From contig JH153193.1 in assembly GCA_000226015.1 (NCBI GenBank), positions 39,727-74,894 of the forward strand: a DNA stretch of 35,168 nt, written 5' to 3'. Made by a program: the position numbers and the translations under genes. This document shows positions 30,201-32,623 of this stretch, in pieces. Numbering within the stretch: position 1 is the first letter of the stretch; each line of letters begins with the position of its first letter. Source of the stretch: Mnemiopsis leidyi. Lineage: Eukaryota; Ctenophora; Tentaculata; Lobata; Bolinopsidae. Below the pieces are notes generated by a model. That model was not told the DNA's origin. It searched no databases and worked only from the letters and a program-made list of their open reading frames with translations.

Positions 30201-31531
30201 AGTCCGAGGGTCGTGTTTAGATTCGGCAGGACAGTGTGTCTGTAAGACGATAGAATTGGAAGAGATTTGTAGAACTGTTTTATAATTCTCTAGTTTTGTA
30301 AGATCATTAATAAGAATATCAACCCTAGAAACAAAGATTGATCTGCGACAGAGTCTTCAGAACGAGAAGTTGGTTAACCTCAAATCTGCTGGAGCTCCTG
30401 ACGGAATTCAGGTTAATTGAAATATACAAAAATATTCAGGTTAATTGAAATATACAAAAATATTCAGGTTAATTAATTAAATTTTAAGGGGATTTTCAGT
30501 TTTCAGACCCATTCCTGGACCAATCGTGAATATAACAAATATATATTTTTGGGCAGCTGTTCGAAGAGTTTGAAGAACATTAACAAAGCTTGGCAGAGTC
30601 AACGTACGGCACACAAAAATATGAAAAATGTATACTCAAATATTGGACCTTAAACGGCTGGTCTTAAGCAATGAGACTAACTAAGTTGTGTAGAAGTGAA
30701 TTGATTTAACTTTATCATCAAAATTTATAAGGACTTTTTCTATCGTTTTTAGTCATCTCAAAAACTGGCTCTAGAGTTGCTCTGAACTTTCAGAGGTTAT
30801 TCCTACTATCGAACTTGAAGTATTCTCATTGAGAAAAGCGCGTAGTTTCAGTGGAGAAATTTTTCTCTTTTAATATTTATGTTCTCGTCGGCAACTAATT
30901 CGACTTTGTTTGCAGGGTGCTCCCGGAGTGAACCTGTGAAATTTAAATAGCAGCCTCACGGCTCCACGGTTGAATTGATTAAACCTATTTCGGGTTGGAT
31001 AAAGAGTGCAAAAATTGCTACAAGGCATACGAGTGCAATGATTTTGAAAAGCTCTTAAATTTCAAAAACCATATTTGTATTTAAGTTATCAAAATAAGCT
31101 GCGTATACAATTAGCAAACTAGTAAGTCGTTCGATATCAAAAATTACCGTGACTCGTGCCTTCGGCACTCGTGCAAAAATTTTCGATATTATCCTCCTAT
31201 TTGTTTGCTTATCGTACATTATCATTTGAAATACATCAATTTCGGCAACTTCCGTGCCACAGAGAAGGCTCCCCTGGTTTGGGTTGGTTGCAGCTTTAAA
31301 AAAAGGATAAAAGATTCGATAATGTTAATAATGCACCGTATGCTAGATGTTGATAATGCACTATTTATTACTTTATTACTCTTGTAAGGAGAATGATTAT
31401 TGCTATTGTTTTGTATAATTTCATTAACAACTTAACAAGCCTAACCAACGAAACTGACTCCTGTTCTATTCCCACAGCAGCTGCAATACAACATTCAGAT
31501 GGCCTGCAAAGAAGCTCTCAACGTCATGTGA
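4964..31531 (+). CDS. IGF2BP: IGF2BP/Imp-like RNA-binding protein, 23-24 exons, whole span
   Basis: This is a spliced CDS assembled by hand; every exon join keeps the reading frame. The product is about 914 residues with the exon at 30916, or 924 with the exon at 31478. Visible domains are RRM1 (residues 1-77, RNP2 LYIGNL, RNP1-like KGKFAFLEY), RRM2 (83-165), KH1 (210-282, GKEG loop at 226-229, then VDIHRKDN) and a divergent KH2 (294-375). A low-complexity tail starts at residue 379. The KH1 motifs IGAIIGKEGKTI and VDIHRK and the RRM2 start NLPSSVNWE match the IGF2BP/Imp family, which binds mRNA and controls its localisation, stability and translation in cytoplasmic granules. Family members usually have about 580 residues and four KH domains; here KH3-KH4 are not visible. 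Exons 12-24 join in phase but have no family signature, so they could belong to a second gene that starts inside intron 11. Confidence 0.85.
5288..5366 (+). CDS. IGF2BP: Exon 2: RRM1 RNP1 strand
   Basis: The exon encodes residues 31-56, including KGKFAFLEYQDSRSAESAI, the RNP1 strand and second helix of RRM1. The acceptor is ATCTCAG. The donor AAAG|GTGTGT gives phase 1 and joins exon 3 to make GAG (Glu57). A GT two bases later is possible but breaks the join. A degenerate TGTC-rich tract starts right after the donor. Confidence 0.85.
5840..5961 (+). CDS. IGF2BP: Exon 3: end of RRM1 and start of RRM2
   Basis: The exon encodes residues 57-97. LMLDVELANK aligns with the last RRM1 strand of IGF2BP, and VTLHILNLPSSVNWE with the RNP2 strand and helix start of RRM2 (family form KIQIRNIPPxxxWE). 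The acceptor is TTTCCTCAG. The donor GAG|GTTGGG is weak, but the exon boundary is fixed by homology, since exon 4 continues the same helix. Confidence 0.83.
5978..6066. repeat. 21-nt tandem repeat after the exon 3 donor
   Basis: Four copies of TCTTTTGTGTTTCATTATTC type, starting 16 bases after the exon 3 boundary. Confidence 0.93.
6579..6782. mobile_element. Foldback/MITE-like element with three internal hairpins
   Basis: Imperfect inverted arms of about 46 bp (left from TGGTAGATAATATGAAGTTA; right ending TAACGATATTATTTACC) enclose three consecutive stem-loops: TTACGCC/GGCGTAA, ATTATTCA/TGAATAAT and GTTTTTAAC/GTTGAAAAC. Each centre has a related GC-rich palindrome (CGAGCGTAGCGAG, GAAGCCGAAGGCTGA, GAGGGCGGAGCCCGA). 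No coding capacity. Confidence 0.7.
6761..6969. repeat. 96-bp direct duplication
   Basis: Bases 6761-6856 and 6874-6969 both run from ATGTAACGATATTAT to TCTCGTATCACTAATTTG with scattered differences. The left copy overlaps the right arm of the foldback element. Confidence 0.9.
6990..7122. repeat. 21-bp tandem array, GTGATGTAATACGAAAAAGG
   Basis: Seven copies of GTGATGTAATACGAAAAAGG plus G, some shortened. Confidence 0.93.
7284..7445. mobile_element. TIR element with interstitial TTAGGG core
   Basis: Inverted repeats of about 34 bp (left CCGCACCATTTAGCTAAAAC..., right complement CCGCACTATATAGCTAAAAA..., about 30 matches) flank roughly 11 TTAGGG units. The 9-bp word GGGTAAGAC occurs on both sides (7275-7283 and 7446-7454) as a likely target duplication, as in Mutator-type elements. 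It is non-coding. Confidence 0.75.
7330..7394. repeat. Interstitial (TTAGGG)n
   Basis: About 11 perfect metazoan telomere-type repeats lie within the TIR element. Confidence 0.97.
8629..8784 (+). CDS. IGF2BP: Exon 4: RRM2 core
   Basis: The exon encodes residues 98-149, beginning NLKKMLGTVGNLQKAELV (family form VLDSLLAQYGTVENVEQV). It includes an RNP1-like strand KRGIVTYDL and the helix DAQTAIERFH. The acceptor is TCTCGCAG and the donor GAA|GTAAGT, phase 0. The upstream intron has a 22-nt duplication around CACGTGACTTT (8580-8623). Confidence 0.9.
8998..9071 (+). CDS. IGF2BP: Exon 5: end of RRM2 and linker
   Basis: The exon encodes residues 150-173. GTRLQMICPEPG is the last RRM2 strand (family form ALKVSYIPDE), followed by a polar linker. 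The acceptor is AACTTTCAG and the donor TCTAG|GTAGGT, phase 2. Confidence 0.83.
9254..9298 (+). CDS. IGF2BP: Exon 6: basic linker micro-exon (45 nt)
   Basis: The exon encodes residues 174-188, RKKSEFHKQTQQMSE. It enters and leaves in phase 2, so it is 15 codons long and could be skipped without a frameshift. The acceptor is AAACGCAG and the donor GAAAG|GTACGC. Confidence 0.75.
9497..9655 (+). CDS. IGF2BP: Exon 7: first half of KH1
   Basis: The exon encodes residues 189-241. After a charged linker, FPVRLVVPSNMIGAIIGKEG gives the KH1 strand, helix and intact GKEG loop (226-229), nearly identical to IGF2BP KH1. The donor is GCTAG|GTAAGT, phase 2. This donor is the first unit of a 15-nt tandem array in the intron. 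Confidence 0.93.
9651..9855 (+). repeat. 15-nt tandem array of the exon 7 donor
   Basis: About 13 units of GCTAGGTAAGTACCG follow the real exon 7 donor. Six later copies keep AG|GTAAGT and one has AG|GTGAGT; others have GATAAG and have lost the GT. In the KH1 frame every copy puts a stop (TAA or TGA) right at the donor, so use of any downstream copy would truncate the protein. Confidence 0.95.
9942..10077 (+). CDS. IGF2BP: Exon 8: second half of KH1
   Basis: The exon encodes residues 242-287. RVDIHRKDNAHSLKKEITVF and the helix AIAMILQIMQDE match IGF2BP KH1 (family VDIHRKENAG and MILEIMQKEA). The acceptor is ATACGCAG and the donor AAG|GTTAGT, phase 0. Confidence 0.93.
10097..10176 (+). repeat. 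Short tandem repeat, ACTGTACTACTGTTTGTACC type
   Basis: Several imperfect copies of ACTGTACTACTGTTTGTACC lie just inside intron 8, about 20 bases after the donor. Confidence 0.85.
10260..10720 (+). repeat. 59-nt tandem array carrying copies of the exon 9 acceptor and exon start
   Basis: There are eight units, the last being the real acceptor and start of exon 9. Each decoy has a branch-point-like ACTAAT, a T-rich tract, TAG|CCGCAG and the exon-like ATGTTGTCCTACAAGTC. Units 2, 4 and 6 then read TTTAACT|GTAAGA, a potential donor that bounds a 30-nt in-frame block (10331-10360, 10440-10469, 10567-10596) encoding PQMLSYKSLT. Unit 1 also has the GTAAGA donor, but units 1 and 3 have an in-frame TAA. 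Unit 5 contains GAGCGGACTAAGA, identical to bases near the 3' end of exon 9. Confidence 0.95.
10691..10806 (+). CDS. IGF2BP: Exon 9: first half of KH2 with degenerate GxxG
   Basis: The exon encodes residues 288-326. SAVLELLVHHNLLIKMFGER aligns with the IGF2BP KH2 start (EIPLKILAHNNxVGRLIGKEG), but the loop reads GERY instead of GKEG. The acceptor can be after GCCGCAG (10691) or after GTAG six bases earlier (10685); both are in frame and the longer form adds Pro-Gln. The donor is ACCGA|GTAAGT, phase 2. Confidence 0.82.
10807..11790 (+). other. Intron 9, no gene seen
   Basis: This AT-rich intron has no recognisable coding sequence. It contains one perfect 17-bp inverted repeat near 11471-11510, described separately. 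Confidence 0.7.
11471..11510. repeat. Perfect 17-bp inverted repeat, 6-nt loop
   Basis: The arms at 11471-11487 and 11494-11510 (core CACCACTCCACAACAT and its exact complement) enclose GTAATA. The stem is perfect and could be a recent small palindrome or an intronic hairpin. It is short for a miRNA precursor. Confidence 0.9.
11791..11947 (+). CDS. IGF2BP: Exon 10: second half of KH2
   Basis: The exon encodes residues 326-378. ITITQSDELGKKSSTDRHVN, then ILGSPENCCAAQLEIS and MNKDAFEVDMARI follow the family pattern of IGF2BP KH2 (TKITISSLQDL, VKGxIENCCRAEQEIM, REAYENDVAAM). The acceptor TTCCTGCAG gives the best alignment; CACCCAG 12 bases upstream is in frame and would add four residues. The donor is CAG|GTATGT, phase 0. 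Confidence 0.9.
11948..13091 (+). other. Intron 10: GC-rich minisatellite interrupted by a SINE, then AT-rich DNA
   Basis: Imperfect copies of GGGGCGGGGTAACTCCCAGC lie at about 11995-12070 and continue at about 12437-12500. The SINE sits between the two blocks. From about 12540 to 13091 I see only AT-rich intron. Confidence 0.8.
12071..12433 (+). mobile_element. tRNA-derived SINE
   Basis: A pol III A box (TGGCGCAGTCGG, 12081-12092) and a B box (AGTTCGATTCC, 12126-12136) are at tRNA-like spacing. About 300 bp of non-tRNA body follow, ending in a GATAA-type tail (ATAAGATAAGATAAG). It is inserted within a G-rich minisatellite. No clear target duplication can be separated from the flanking repeat. 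The tRNA head is followed directly by the SINE body, so this is not a functional tRNA gene. Confidence 0.8.
13092..13181 (+). CDS. IGF2BP: Exon 11: Ser/Pro/Thr-rich linker
   Basis: The exon encodes residues 379-408, ending TITNIPISSPST. The acceptor is CTCATTTCAG and the donor ACG|GTATGA. It is exactly 30 codons, phase 0 at both ends. No domain is seen; in the family KH3 would begin around here. Confidence 0.65.
13597..13735. repeat. 22-bp tandem repeat adjoining the GPCR stop codon
   Basis: About six copies of AGATACGAGTTTACATCTGC plus TC. On the - strand the unit reads GATGTAAACTCGTATCTGAG. The GPCR stop TAA lies in a degenerate copy (CTGTAAACTCG), so the array starts at the end of the GPCR CDS and would be in its 3' UTR. 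Confidence 0.92.
13735..14377 (-). CDS. GPCR exon 5: TM4-TM7 and C-tail
   Basis: The exon encodes residues 151-364. TM4 is RSIILLGIVLIHPLIVALL, TM5 contains IAVFRFLPIVIMVV, TM6 contains VLATVFFISYIPFCF, and TM7 ends VSSAVNPLVYQLRG. The tail is KKKKR-rich with several Ser/Thr. The acceptor AATTTTTCAG at 14378 fits the incoming phase; an alternative at TAGTGCAG about 26 bases upstream is out of phase. Confidence 0.92.
13735..16637 (-). CDS. Class A (rhodopsin-like) GPCR, five exons, whole span
   Basis: The exons, in order, are 16637-16563, 15546-15450, 15187-15061, 14682-14530 and 14377-13735. The product is 364 residues with seven membrane segments. TM1 has GN (Asn45). TM2 has ATDL (Asp75). 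TM3 ends in SRC (Arg133) instead of DRY. TM5 has a proline in FRFLPIVIMVV, TM6 has ISYIPF, and TM7 has NPLVY (320-324). An N-terminal NDT sequon and a basic, Ser/Thr-rich C-tail fit a cell-surface receptor signalling through a G protein. The ligand is unknown and I cannot place it in a subfamily. It lies wholly within intron 11 of the IGF2BP-like gene, on the opposite strand. All joins keep phase, so the gene looks intact. Confidence 0.9.
14530..14682 (-). CDS. GPCR exon 4: TM3 with SRC in place of DRY
   Basis: The exon encodes residues 100-150, including GPNIIALMAVSRCVGVFLPF. Arg133 (3.50) is kept; Asp/Glu and Tyr are Ser and Cys. The usual TM3 Cys (3.25) position is Asn; the nearest Cys is in LYLCSE of exon 3. 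The acceptor is TCCTTTCAG and the donor TTAAG|GTAGGG, phase 2. Confidence 0.88.
15061..15187 (-). CDS. GPCR exon 3: TM2 and first extracellular loop
   Basis: The exon encodes residues 58-99, containing FYTAFAATDLMMGIISCWTG with Asp75 (2.50) and then LYLCS. The acceptor is TGATTTCAG and the donor TCTGA|GTGAGT, phase 2. Confidence 0.88.
15450..15546 (-). CDS. GPCR exon 2: TM1
   Basis: The exon encodes residues 26-57, VEIVLGILYTLVGSAAVFGN and on to YYFTTIDK. GN holds the TM1 Asn (1.50). The acceptor is AAAATTCAG and the donor AAAA|GTAAGA, phase 1. An open frame continues upstream to 15672, but the phase-0 join to the MDSN exon favours starting at GTT. Confidence 0.88.
15547..16562 (-). other. 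GPCR intron 1 with short degenerate repeats
   Basis: The intron is about 1 kb. At about 15840-16030 it has degenerate AAGAACCG-type copies, and at about 16268-16357 several AGCCGGCTAAT units. No coding signal is seen. Confidence 0.75.
16563..16637 (-). CDS. GPCR exon 1: extracellular N-terminus
   Basis: The exon encodes residues 1-25, MDSNVIKCYGNN through NYNDT, with an NDT glycosylation sequon. The donor is ACT|GTAAGT, phase 0. The ATG at 16637 is the only plausible start, because the next exon opens directly at TM1. There is no signal peptide, as is common in class A receptors. Confidence 0.82.
19898..20090. repeat. Duplicated segment, copy A (left of N gap)
   Basis: The segment is nearly identical to 20530-20722, starting TGACATAGTAATATGCAGTC and differing at a handful of positions. 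See the gap entry. Confidence 0.9.
20520..20529. other. Assembly gap of 10 N
   Basis: Ten Ns sit between two related copies. The right copy joins the sequence homologous to 19898-20090 directly to that homologous to about 20367-20519, lacking roughly 275 bases between them. This looks like two haplotypes placed end to end, or a real tandem duplication with a deletion. Confidence 0.95.
20530..20880. repeat. Duplicated segment, copy B (right of N gap)
   Basis: The first about 190 bases match 19898-20090. The rest (from TATACAAATCGCAATTATAC on) matches 20367-20519, including the end TTTTTAACTGGG. Copy B has a short extra CCCAGA near 20847. Confidence 0.9.
23838..23904 (-). mobile_element. Tiny 5'-truncated retroposon with target duplication
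   Basis: The 12-bp direct repeat TGAAGAGATACC (23838-23849 and 23893-23904) flanks a 43-nt insert. Read on the - strand, the insert ends in an A-rich tail (CTTTAAAAAAAGAAAAAAAG). This is the structure of LINE-mediated retroposition; the source element is not identifiable from about 25 non-A bases. Confidence 0.6.
24125..24634 (+). repeat. About 60-bp tandem array ending in the exon 12 acceptor
   Basis: About eight units contain AAACCAGAAAAGTGTTGTCT, GACTCTAAGACAAACC and TCCTGTTATCATA. The array is interrupted at about 24283-24365 by unrelated sequence. The last unit changes TCCTGTTATCAT to TCCTGTTATCAG, which is the exon 12 splice acceptor. Confidence 0.95.
24635..24730 (+). CDS. IGF2BP: Exon 12: Gly/Gln/Val-rich tail segment
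   Basis: The exon encodes residues 409-440, beginning ITQAGNAGVVQNGGVSQQRS. It has 32 codons, phase 0 at both ends. The acceptor is TGTTATCAG and the donor CGTCAG|GTTGGT. No domain is seen. It is the first coding exon after the 11.5-kb intron, so the link to exon 11 depends on phase only. Confidence 0.65.
24731..25866 (+). other. Intron 12: tandem array, a pogo-like MITE and AT-rich DNA
   Basis: At about 24755-25060 there are about eight copies of a 36-45 nt unit containing AAAAGTTATAGGATTATTAT and TGTACTGTGTTATGTA. The MITE follows at 25288-25387. The palindromic run ATCATCGATGATCAA recurs at about 25640-25710. Confidence 0.85.
25288..25387. mobile_element. pogo/Tigger-like MITE, about 100 bp, TA target duplication
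   Basis: The left end is TAGTAAAACCTCTGATTTAC; the reverse complement of the right end is CAGTTAAACCTCGATTTACT. TA dinucleotides flank both ends. An inner palindrome pairs CCGGGCC with GGCCCGG. CAGT(A/T)AAACCTCG-type ends with TA duplication are known from pogo/Tigger elements. There is no transposase, so it would be non-autonomous. Confidence 0.7.
25867..26031 (+). CDS. IGF2BP: Exon 13: Pro/Ser tail with 18-nt repeat, then helix
   Basis: The exon encodes residues 441-495. NLPPGHVSSPGHVSSPGAQQ contains an 18-nt duplication (GGTCACGTGTCTAGCCCG twice). The helical VKGQLIKEKLLQLIAETK follows. The acceptor is CATTGCAG and the donor AAG|GTATTT; phase 0 at both ends. Confidence 0.75.
26032..26622 (+). 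other. Intron 13
   Basis: No coding sequence is seen. The 3' part is a 15-nt E-box minisatellite, annotated separately. Confidence 0.7.
26494..26600. repeat. 15-nt CACGTG minisatellite before exon 14
   Basis: About six copies of CAGATCACGTGTCTT or CAGATCACGTGTCTC end 22 bases before the exon 14 acceptor. The core TCACGTGTCT is shared with the coding duplication in exon 13. CACGTG is a bHLH-type E-box, but no function is shown. Confidence 0.92.
26623..26727 (+). CDS. IGF2BP: Exon 14: Pro-rich segment and helix
   Basis: The exon encodes residues 496-530, VQNNIASSPTRPPPQLSPNA then ILRLLSDLHGKNLND. It has 35 codons, phase 0 at both ends. The acceptor is TGATTTCAG and the donor GAT|GTGAGT. Confidence 0.75.
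27095..27346 (+). CDS. IGF2BP: Exon 15: polyglutamine exon
   Basis: The exon encodes residues 531-614. YQREQMVLAGQLAHDYMQH leads into five Gln, one Asn and 13 Gln (556-568), then RRRSTSNAEPSIDAFS and ten Gln (585-594). Codons are almost all CAA with a few CAG. The acceptor is ATATTCAG and the donor GAG|GTATGT; phase 0 at both ends. Long Gln tracts are common in RNA-granule proteins and also occur in insect Imp. The poly-Val frame on the opposite strand is only the complement of the repeat. Confidence 0.82.
27347..27979 (+). other. Intron 15 with a short GGTTAACTAATG array
   Basis: At about 27396-27470 there are five or six copies of GGGTTAACTAATGG. The rest has no feature I can support. Confidence 0.75.
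27980..28105 (+). CDS. IGF2BP: Exon 16: Tyr/Pro-rich tail segment
   Basis: The exon encodes residues 615-656, including STPKQPVHQDATRSPYLENV and GYSPYPTHPFDQRSP. The acceptor is ACCAAACAG; a stronger-looking TTTGACAG 26 bases upstream gives the wrong phase and a stop. The donor is CCA|GTAAGT, phase 0. Confidence 0.75.
28355..28526 (+). CDS. IGF2BP: Exon 17: acidic helical segment
   Basis: The exon encodes residues 657-713, including VDYENLNMASLLEDLEDIIG and then HDGSCDSGIQASPQAPLF. The acceptor is ATTTTCCAG; the upstream TTTCCTAG would give an in-frame stop. The donor is GCTC|GTGAGT, phase 1. Confidence 0.78.
28812..28925 (+). CDS. IGF2BP: Exon 18: Asn/Ser/Tyr-rich segment
   Basis: The exon encodes residues 714-751, HWQTDTDLNRSYNSQLNYSY then LNGSVDSSYNSPEANIS. 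The acceptor is CTTTCCCAG and the donor TCGG|GTCAGT, phase 1. The composition is prion-like (S, N, Y). Confidence 0.78.
29100..29257 (+). CDS. IGF2BP: Exon 19: Ser/Asn-rich segment
   Basis: The exon encodes residues 752-804, GYNGLTNGSSSYKETSDFLS, then HNTGSQWSDPEDSFFNSGSF and TIENSNLRR. The acceptor is AATCCATCAG and the donor CGG|GTATTT, phase 0. Confidence 0.78.
29433..29550 (+). CDS. IGF2BP: Exon 20: low-complexity segment
   Basis: The exon encodes residues 805-843, EKNSELAGAGKSYFNQVHGT then SLPNQNHSGTYSNIYGD. The acceptor is GTGACCAG and the donor GACG|GTTAGT, phase 1. Confidence 0.78.
29946..30053 (+). CDS. IGF2BP: Exon 21: tail segment leading to helix
   Basis: The exon encodes residues 844-879, GNTGLAAGNIVEWNTTIPLY then VGQKIDAIKPKLEQIT. 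The acceptor is CACTATCAG and the donor ACTC|GTAAGT, phase 1. The intron then has three copies of a 22-nt repeat (TAGCCTTGCGTTACATTTCT type, about 30070-30128). A single N lies in the preceding intron at 29913. Confidence 0.78.
30329..30411 (+). CDS. IGF2BP: Exon 22: charged helix near C-terminus
   Basis: The exon encodes residues 880-907, QTKIDLRQSLQNEKLVNLKS then AGAPDGIQ. With exon 21 it makes a likely coiled-coil helix. The acceptor is CAACCCTAG and the donor CAG|GTTAAT, phase 0. Without splicing the frame ends VN and TGA at once. Confidence 0.75.
30406..30473 (+). repeat. 28-nt tandem repeat of the exon 22 donor
   Basis: ATTCAGGTTAATTGAAATAT plus ACAAAAAT occurs two and a half times, starting at 30406, 30434 and 30462. 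Each copy keeps TTCAG|GTTAAT, so the exon 22 donor is present three times. The first two copies also carry the in-frame TGA. Confidence 0.95.
30916..30939 (+). CDS. IGF2BP: Exon 23: candidate terminal exon (GAPGVNL, stop)
   Basis: The acceptor TTTGTTTGCAG is good and the phase is correct. The exon encodes only GAPGVNL and a TGA. It could be a real last exon or chance. Confidence 0.45.
   Translation, partial: GAPGVNL
31111..31211. repeat. Foldback element with TTCG-type central hairpin
   Basis: The outer arms TTAGCAAACTAGTA and, in complement, TAAGCAAACAAATA are imperfect inverted repeats. Inner arms pair ATATCAAAAATT with AATTTTCGATAT, and the centre is GTGCC-TTC-GGCAC. It is MITE-like in form, with no coding capacity. 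Confidence 0.6.
31478..31531 (+). CDS. IGF2BP: Exon 24: alternative terminal exon
   Basis: The exon encodes QLQYNIQMACKEALNVM and a TGA. The acceptor is a NAGNAG (CCCACAGCAG), so the first Gln may be optional. It joins exon 22 in phase 0. The amphipathic helix would extend the helix of exons 21-22, so I slightly prefer it over exon 23. Confidence 0.55.
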   Translation, partial: QLQYNIQMACKEALNVM

Positions 31532-32509
31532 TCATCATGGTAATTTGTTATTTGGGGTTGGGAGTCGTTGCCTTGGCAACCAGAGGTTTAACGCTGACAC
31601 CAGAGAACCAACCCCAGCTCAGCGTATAACCTACGCTCAATTTGTATTCTTTCTATTTAAACACTTTTAATCATCAGAATTGTTCTTTCTATGAGTATAA
31701 TATCTGGACATTTATAATATGTTCGCATTGCGTATAGAGGAAGGTATTTTGTACCATGTGACAATAGTGGGCCAATCAGTATCGAGCAAAGCAAACGCGC
31801 GATATGCCGATATAAACAATTTGTAGCCCCTCCCAATGAATACCCTTCTCTATTTTGTGTGCGATATTTTAAGAATTTTTGATAAATGCACGGGCAGTTA
31901 TTCTGCTCAACGTTTATGTATGCTTATTTATACAACGTTTAACTTATTTATTCAAGTGTTGATTTATTTTTGCTTACCTTCGAAAGGGCGCTCTTCACTC
32001 AAGACAATTTACAGCTGCAGTTTTTGAACATGATGTAGCTAGGGTTGCTGTTAGAGATTACGTTTTTGATATTAACTCAGACCTGGTCAAATATGAATTT
32101 GTTGGAGACTTAGTTTAAATTTAAACCATCAGAGTGAGAGACGAAAGTGTCATAGTTTGTCTGTATCTATGGTCAGTTATAAGGTGGAGAGGGAAGAAAA
32201 CTTCATGCAATCACGTTCAAGTATCACACGAAATGTGATAATCGTATTAGACGATTGAAAAACTTTCTGACCCCTCCCTACCAAGATAAGACTCGTCTAT
32301 TTTTCCATGTGTTGAAGTATCAAGATATTGACTATTTTGTTTGGGAACGTTCAATGACCGTCGTGGTGGAAATTCTTGATCTTTTACCAAGAATCACGTG
32401 CCAAGCATCACGTTTATTGGAGAGACGAAGTAATTGTTTTCAAGCCAGTTACTCTACTGCACAAAAAACACGTGTAAAAGTAGGCACGTCCAGTGCACCG
32501 TGAAATAAA

Positions 32510-32623
32510 CACGTGTGAAAGTACACACGCGTCTAGCATGCACGTGTCAAAGTACACGCGCGTCTAGCATGCACGTGTCAAAGTACACGCGCGTCTAGCA
32601 TGCACGTGTCAAAGTACACACGT
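32510..32623. repeat. 31-nt minisatellite with CACGTG and CGCGCG cores
   Basis: About four copies of CACGTGTCAAAGTACACGCG plus CGTCTAGCATG, with a degenerate copy just upstream at about 32469. Each unit is itself rich in short palindromes. Confidence 0.93.
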
